From Bacteriovoracaceae bacterium (lineage in GTDB: Bacteria; Bdellovibrionota; Bacteriovoracia; Bacteriovoracales; Bacteriovoracaceae): 27,079 nucleotides of DNA. Made by a program: the position numbers and the translations under genes. The notes beneath the pieces are model-generated. The model saw nothing but the letters and a program-made list of their open reading frames with translations, had not been told where the DNA came from and did not search any database. Shown one piece after another: positions 24,558 to 27,079 of the stretch (positions are counted from its first letter, which is position 1; the number at the start of each line of letters is the position of its first letter). Where the stretch lies: assembly GCA_018060635.1 (NCBI GenBank), contig JAGOVR010000006.1:1-27079 (forward strand), written 5' to 3'.

Positions 24558-25807
24558 AATTTCTTCAAACTAAATATGAAATATGGGTCATCTTTGGTTT
24601 AATCTCTCTGTATTTATTTATTGTTCCTCTTTTCTCTCTACAAATATCAATTTTTAATAAAATTGTTTTAAGCTCTTTTCATTTTAAAGCTATTTTTTCT
24701 TTTCTTTTACTCATCCTTTTATCCATAAAAATGAGAAAAGATACCATCCCCCATGACTTCAAAAAATATAACTTCTTGTTTTATATTTTTATTCTTTTTA
24801 ATGCTTATATTATTTGTTTAAATTCATCTATAGAATCTGGATTTAAAAAATCGCTACTAGCTTTTGCTTATAACTACTCTTTAACTATCTTTATCTACCC
24901 TTATTTTATTTTGTCACAGAATTCAAAACCTCTGATTCATATAACCTGTGCTCATAAAATAATCATGGGACTATCTCTTCTCTTAACTAGCTGGGGGCTC
25001 TATCAGTTTATTATTGAAGGTTATATATTTCCTGATAGTCATATTACCTATCTCTATCAAAATGATATTATCAAAGTTGATCATCTAGATACATACATCC
25101 GAGCGACTAGTTTTCTGAAATCCCCTTTAGAGTTTGGAATATTCTCTACTCTTATTGCTTTGATAGCTTTATGGCATCTTCTGTATCGAGAAGAAAAAAT
25201 ATATTGGTACTCTATTATCTTTTTACTGAGTGGATTAAGTGTCTTTTTAACACTTTCTCGCACTTGCTTCTTAATGTTCTTAGTTGGTACGGCTTATCTC
25301 TGCTATATAAAAATGAAAAATTTAATTAACTTTATCAAACCTATAGCGATAGGTTTGATAGTCTCAATTCCTCTTGTTTTTTATTTTAGTAAAATTTTTT
25401 CTACTGCCATTAACCCGCAGAATCTTTATCTACGTATAGAATCATGGATTACTATTATTAAAAATATTACGGTTGATAATCTGCACCTCATCATGGGGAA
25501 AGGAATTGTTCAAAATGGCAAATATGGTTTTTATCATACAGCCATGTTGGATAACACATATTTAGGAACTATCGCAACAGGTGGAATATTGGGACTAGTT
25601 TTATTTCTATTCGTTTGGTTTTCAGTACTTCTTATTCTAAAAGAACGTAAAAAAAGACATCAATCTGATCAAACTGACATCCTCATCGCTTTCTTTTTAG
25701 CCTTTAGTGCAGGAATGCTTTTTGAAAACATGATGCATATCCTCTACTACCCTCTCCTTTTTTCCTGCGCCTTATCTATTGTTGAAATATCTAAAAAAAA
25801 GAATTAA
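24554..25807 (+). CDS. wzy: O-antigen polymerase-like membrane protein (Wzy, Wzy_C family)
   Basis: This 417-residue polytopic protein has about ten to twelve membrane segments. LSRTCFLMFLVGTAY carries the conserved arginine of Wzy/WaaL proteins. The periplasmic loop motif reads MLDNTYLGTIATGGILG: it aligns with the ligase pattern but has Asp where WaaL has His. That favours a Wzy polymerase, which joins undecaprenyl-linked repeat units in the periplasm. It is coupled to the small bitopic protein upstream. The 3' end overlaps colD by 17 bases, tail to tail. Wzy sequences diverge strongly, so the call rests on topology, the loop motif and context. Confidence 0.75.
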   Translation: MKFLQTKYEIWVIFGLISLYLFIVPLFSLQISIFNKIVLSSFHFKAIFSFLLLILLSIKMRKDTIPHDFKKYNFLFYIFILFNAYIICLNSSIESGFKKSLLAFAYNYSLTIFIYPYFILSQNSKPLIHITCAHKIIMGLSLLLTSWGLYQFIIEGYIFPDSHITYLYQNDIIKVDHLDTYIRATSFLKSPLEFGIFSTLIALIALWHLLYREEKIYWYSIIFLLSGLSVFLTLSRTCFLMFLVGTAYLCYIKMKNLINFIKPIAIGLIVSIPLVFYFSKIFSTAINPQNLYLRIESWITIIKNITVDNLHLIMGKGIVQNGKYGFYHTAMLDNTYLGTIATGGILGLVLFLFVWFSVLLILKERKKRHQSDQTDILIAFFLAFSAGMLFENMMHILYYPLLFSCALSIVEISKKKN

Positions 25808-26963
25808 CCAGCTCTGCTAATAGTGAAATTTTATCACCTAGCTCAAAATGATGATTCCCAATAAAAAACCCATGGGAATCCAGATGTTCTGCATTTTTAA
25901 GCTTTCCGTGAATTTCGTAATCAAAATATTTGATTACAGGATTTTTAGTAAAATTTCCTGTGACAATTGGCCGACACTCAACTCCATTTTTTTCTAAAAA
26001 AGAAACCAATTCTTTTCTCTGAATCCCTGATTCTTTTTTAAGAATAATGGAAAAACCAAACCAACTACTTTGCCCTATTTCTTTTTGAATATAAAAATGA
26101 GGGTGATTTTGAAATACAGATGTAAACTTTTCAGCATTTTTTCTTCGATTGTGAATAAACATATCTAATTTTTTTAATTGTTCACTTCCTATAGCTCCAC
26201 TCATCTCTAAAGGCCTTACGTTATACCCAGGGAGCACAAATTTATAGGACTCTTCAAATGGGTCGTCACTTTTAGAACCAGTCACATGATTAATTTTAGG
26301 TAAACTCCTTGTCCATCCATGAGCTCTCAAACTCAAAAGGATATGATACATTTCTTCATTATCAGTAACAATCATTCCTCCTTCCATCGTACTCATATGA
26401 TGACTGAAAAAACAGCTATAAGTCCCCATGATACCAAATGTCCCTGCTTGTTTCCCTGCAAAAAGAGCTCCCATGGATTCACAATTATCTTCCCAAAGAA
26501 GAATATCTCTACCGCCTATAATGTTATTGATCTCTGAAAAATCATTAGGATTTCCTAATAAATTTACGGCCACAATCATTTTGGTTTTATCTGAAACCGC
26601 TTCGCTCAAAGCTTTCAAATCATAATTGAGAGTTTCCAAATCAATATCTACAAATTTTAATTTAAGACCATACTGATGCAGTGGATAGTACGTAGTTGAC
26701 CAAGAAACGGCGGGAACGATAACTTCGTCTCCTCTTTTTAATTTATTATCTTTACAATAAAAAAAAGAGGCTGTGACTAAAAGATTTGCCGCAGACCCTG
26801 AACTGACCATAACACAATATTTAGAACCTACATAATGCGCAAACTCTTTTTCAAAAGAAGCAACCGCAGACCCCATAGTGAACGTATTTTTTTCAATCAT
26901 AAGCTTAATAGCGGCTATTTCTTCTTTACCCCAAGTGCTTTCTGCTAGTGAATATTTTATCAT
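25791..26963 (-). CDS. colD: GDP-4-keto-6-deoxy-D-mannose 3-dehydratase
   Basis: The 390-residue PLP enzyme follows E. coli ColD (388 residues) closely over its whole length as I remember it, for example WSTTYYPLHQYG, NLLGNPNDF, LLWEDNCESMGA, RAHGWTR, FVLPGYNVRPLEMSGAIG and ECRPIVTGNF. The usual PLP lysine is replaced by His188 (CFFSHHMSTMEGG), the hallmark of ColD. It removes the C3 hydroxyl of GDP-4-keto-6-deoxymannose using glutamate as amino donor, giving GDP-4-keto-3,6-dideoxymannose, the precursor of GDP-L-colitose. It overlaps the upstream fcl/colC-like gene (ATGA). The histidine rules out a plain aminotransferase such as perosamine synthase. Confidence 0.92.
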   Translation of the reverse strand: MIKYSLAESTWGKEEIAAIKLMIEKNTFTMGSAVASFEKEFAHYVGSKYCVMVSSGSAANLLVTASFFYCKDNKLKRGDEVIVPAVSWSTTYYPLHQYGLKLKFVDIDLETLNYDLKALSEAVSDKTKMIVAVNLLGNPNDFSEINNIIGGRDILLWEDNCESMGALFAGKQAGTFGIMGTYSCFFSHHMSTMEGGMIVTDNEEMYHILLSLRAHGWTRSLPKINHVTGSKSDDPFEESYKFVLPGYNVRPLEMSGAIGSEQLKKLDMFIHNRRKNAEKFTSVFQNHPHFYIQKEIGQSSWFGFSIILKKESGIQRKELVSFLEKNGVECRPIVTGNFTKNPVIKYFDYEIHGKLKNAEHLDSHGFFIGNHHFELGDKISLLAELVNSFF

Positions 26964-27079
26964 TTTTTATACTCCAAAAAGAAATCATAGGTTTTTTTAA
27001 TACCATCTTCTAAGCTTGTTAGATTTTTTAAGCCCTGAGATTTTAAAATAGAAATATCTACTAATTTTTGTTTCATTCC
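26960..27079 (-). CDS. C-terminus of GDP-fucose/GDP-colitose synthase-like SDR, 5' part beyond window
   Basis: The last 39 residues of a leftward gene are present. They read KLVDISILKSQGL then SLEDGIKKTYDFFLE, which is the C-terminal pattern of GDP-L-fucose synthase (Fcl) and GDP-L-colitose synthase (ColC). The TGA stop overlaps the colD ATG (ATGA). Next to colD, ColC is the better guess: it would epimerise C5 and reduce C4 of the ColD product to give GDP-L-colitose. The rest of the gene is outside the window, so Fcl and ColC cannot be told apart. Confidence 0.7.
   Translation of the reverse strand, partial: GMKQKLVDISILKSQGLKNLTSLEDGIKKTYDFFLEYKK

Noticed and set aside
25791..26963. DegT-family protein as perosamine or other 4-aminotransferase
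   Set aside because: The PLP lysine is His188 and the sequence follows ColD throughout, so it should deoxygenate, not aminate.

Overview
The window is a 27 kb stretch of an AT-rich genome (about one third G+C by eye) carrying most of a lipopolysaccharide O-antigen locus of a Gram-negative bacterium. Support for that comes from a D-arabinose-5-phosphate isomerase (Kdo supply), an initiating sugar-phosphate transferase, a Wzx-type flippase, two Wzy/WaaL-family membrane proteins, four glycosyltransferases and several nucleotide-sugar pathways. The genus cannot be fixed from the sequence; an AT-rich gammaproteobacterium or a Bdellovibrio-like predator would both fit.

Layout. 1-3192 is a left flank not obviously tied to the O-antigen: a methyltransferase (cut by the window edge) coupled to a flavin-reductase-like protein (+), then a RarD-type permease and a putative PD-(D/E)XK-fold protein (-). 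3308-9876 is a tight six-gene leftward operon: acylating acetaldehyde dehydrogenase (dmpF-like), 4-hydroxy-2-oxovalerate aldolase (dmpG-like), an SDR, a ThDP enzyme, an HpaI-type aldolase and a second SDR. 10113-12438 is kpsF/kdsD-manC (+), separated from the six-gene operon by a 236-base divergent control region. 12435-21173 is an eight-gene leftward operon: CgeB-like glycosyltransferase, GT10, wzx, GT2, GT4, rfbH, rfbF, rfbG. 21217-25807 holds a ligase-like gene (+), the initiating transferase (-), a small bitopic membrane protein and a polymerase-like gene (+). 25791-27079 holds colD and the C-terminus of a GDP-fucose/colitose-synthase-like gene (-), which runs off the right edge.

How it may work. 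RfbF, RfbG and RfbH should make CDP-4-keto-3,6-dideoxyglucose. ManC, ColD and the edge gene point to GDP-colitose, a second 3,6-dideoxy sugar made by different deoxygenation chemistry. The most interesting part is the six-gene operon. In it, DmpF would supply acetaldehyde, DmpG would condense it with pyruvate to 4-hydroxy-2-oxopentanoate, and the ThDP enzyme could decarboxylate that acid and add the resulting C4 unit to the C4 ketone of the CDP sugar, with an SDR reducing the product. The carbon count matches erwiniose, a branched octose known from an Erwinia O-polysaccharide. It would be a longer version of yersiniose biosynthesis, in which pyruvate is the donor. This is inference from gene content and chemistry, not shown by the sequence.

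All four convergent gene pairs in the window overlap at their 3' ends, and many neighbours in the same direction overlap by ATGA-type junctions. No rRNA, tRNA, CRISPR array or insertion sequence was seen. No gene-free stretch exceeds 300 bases.
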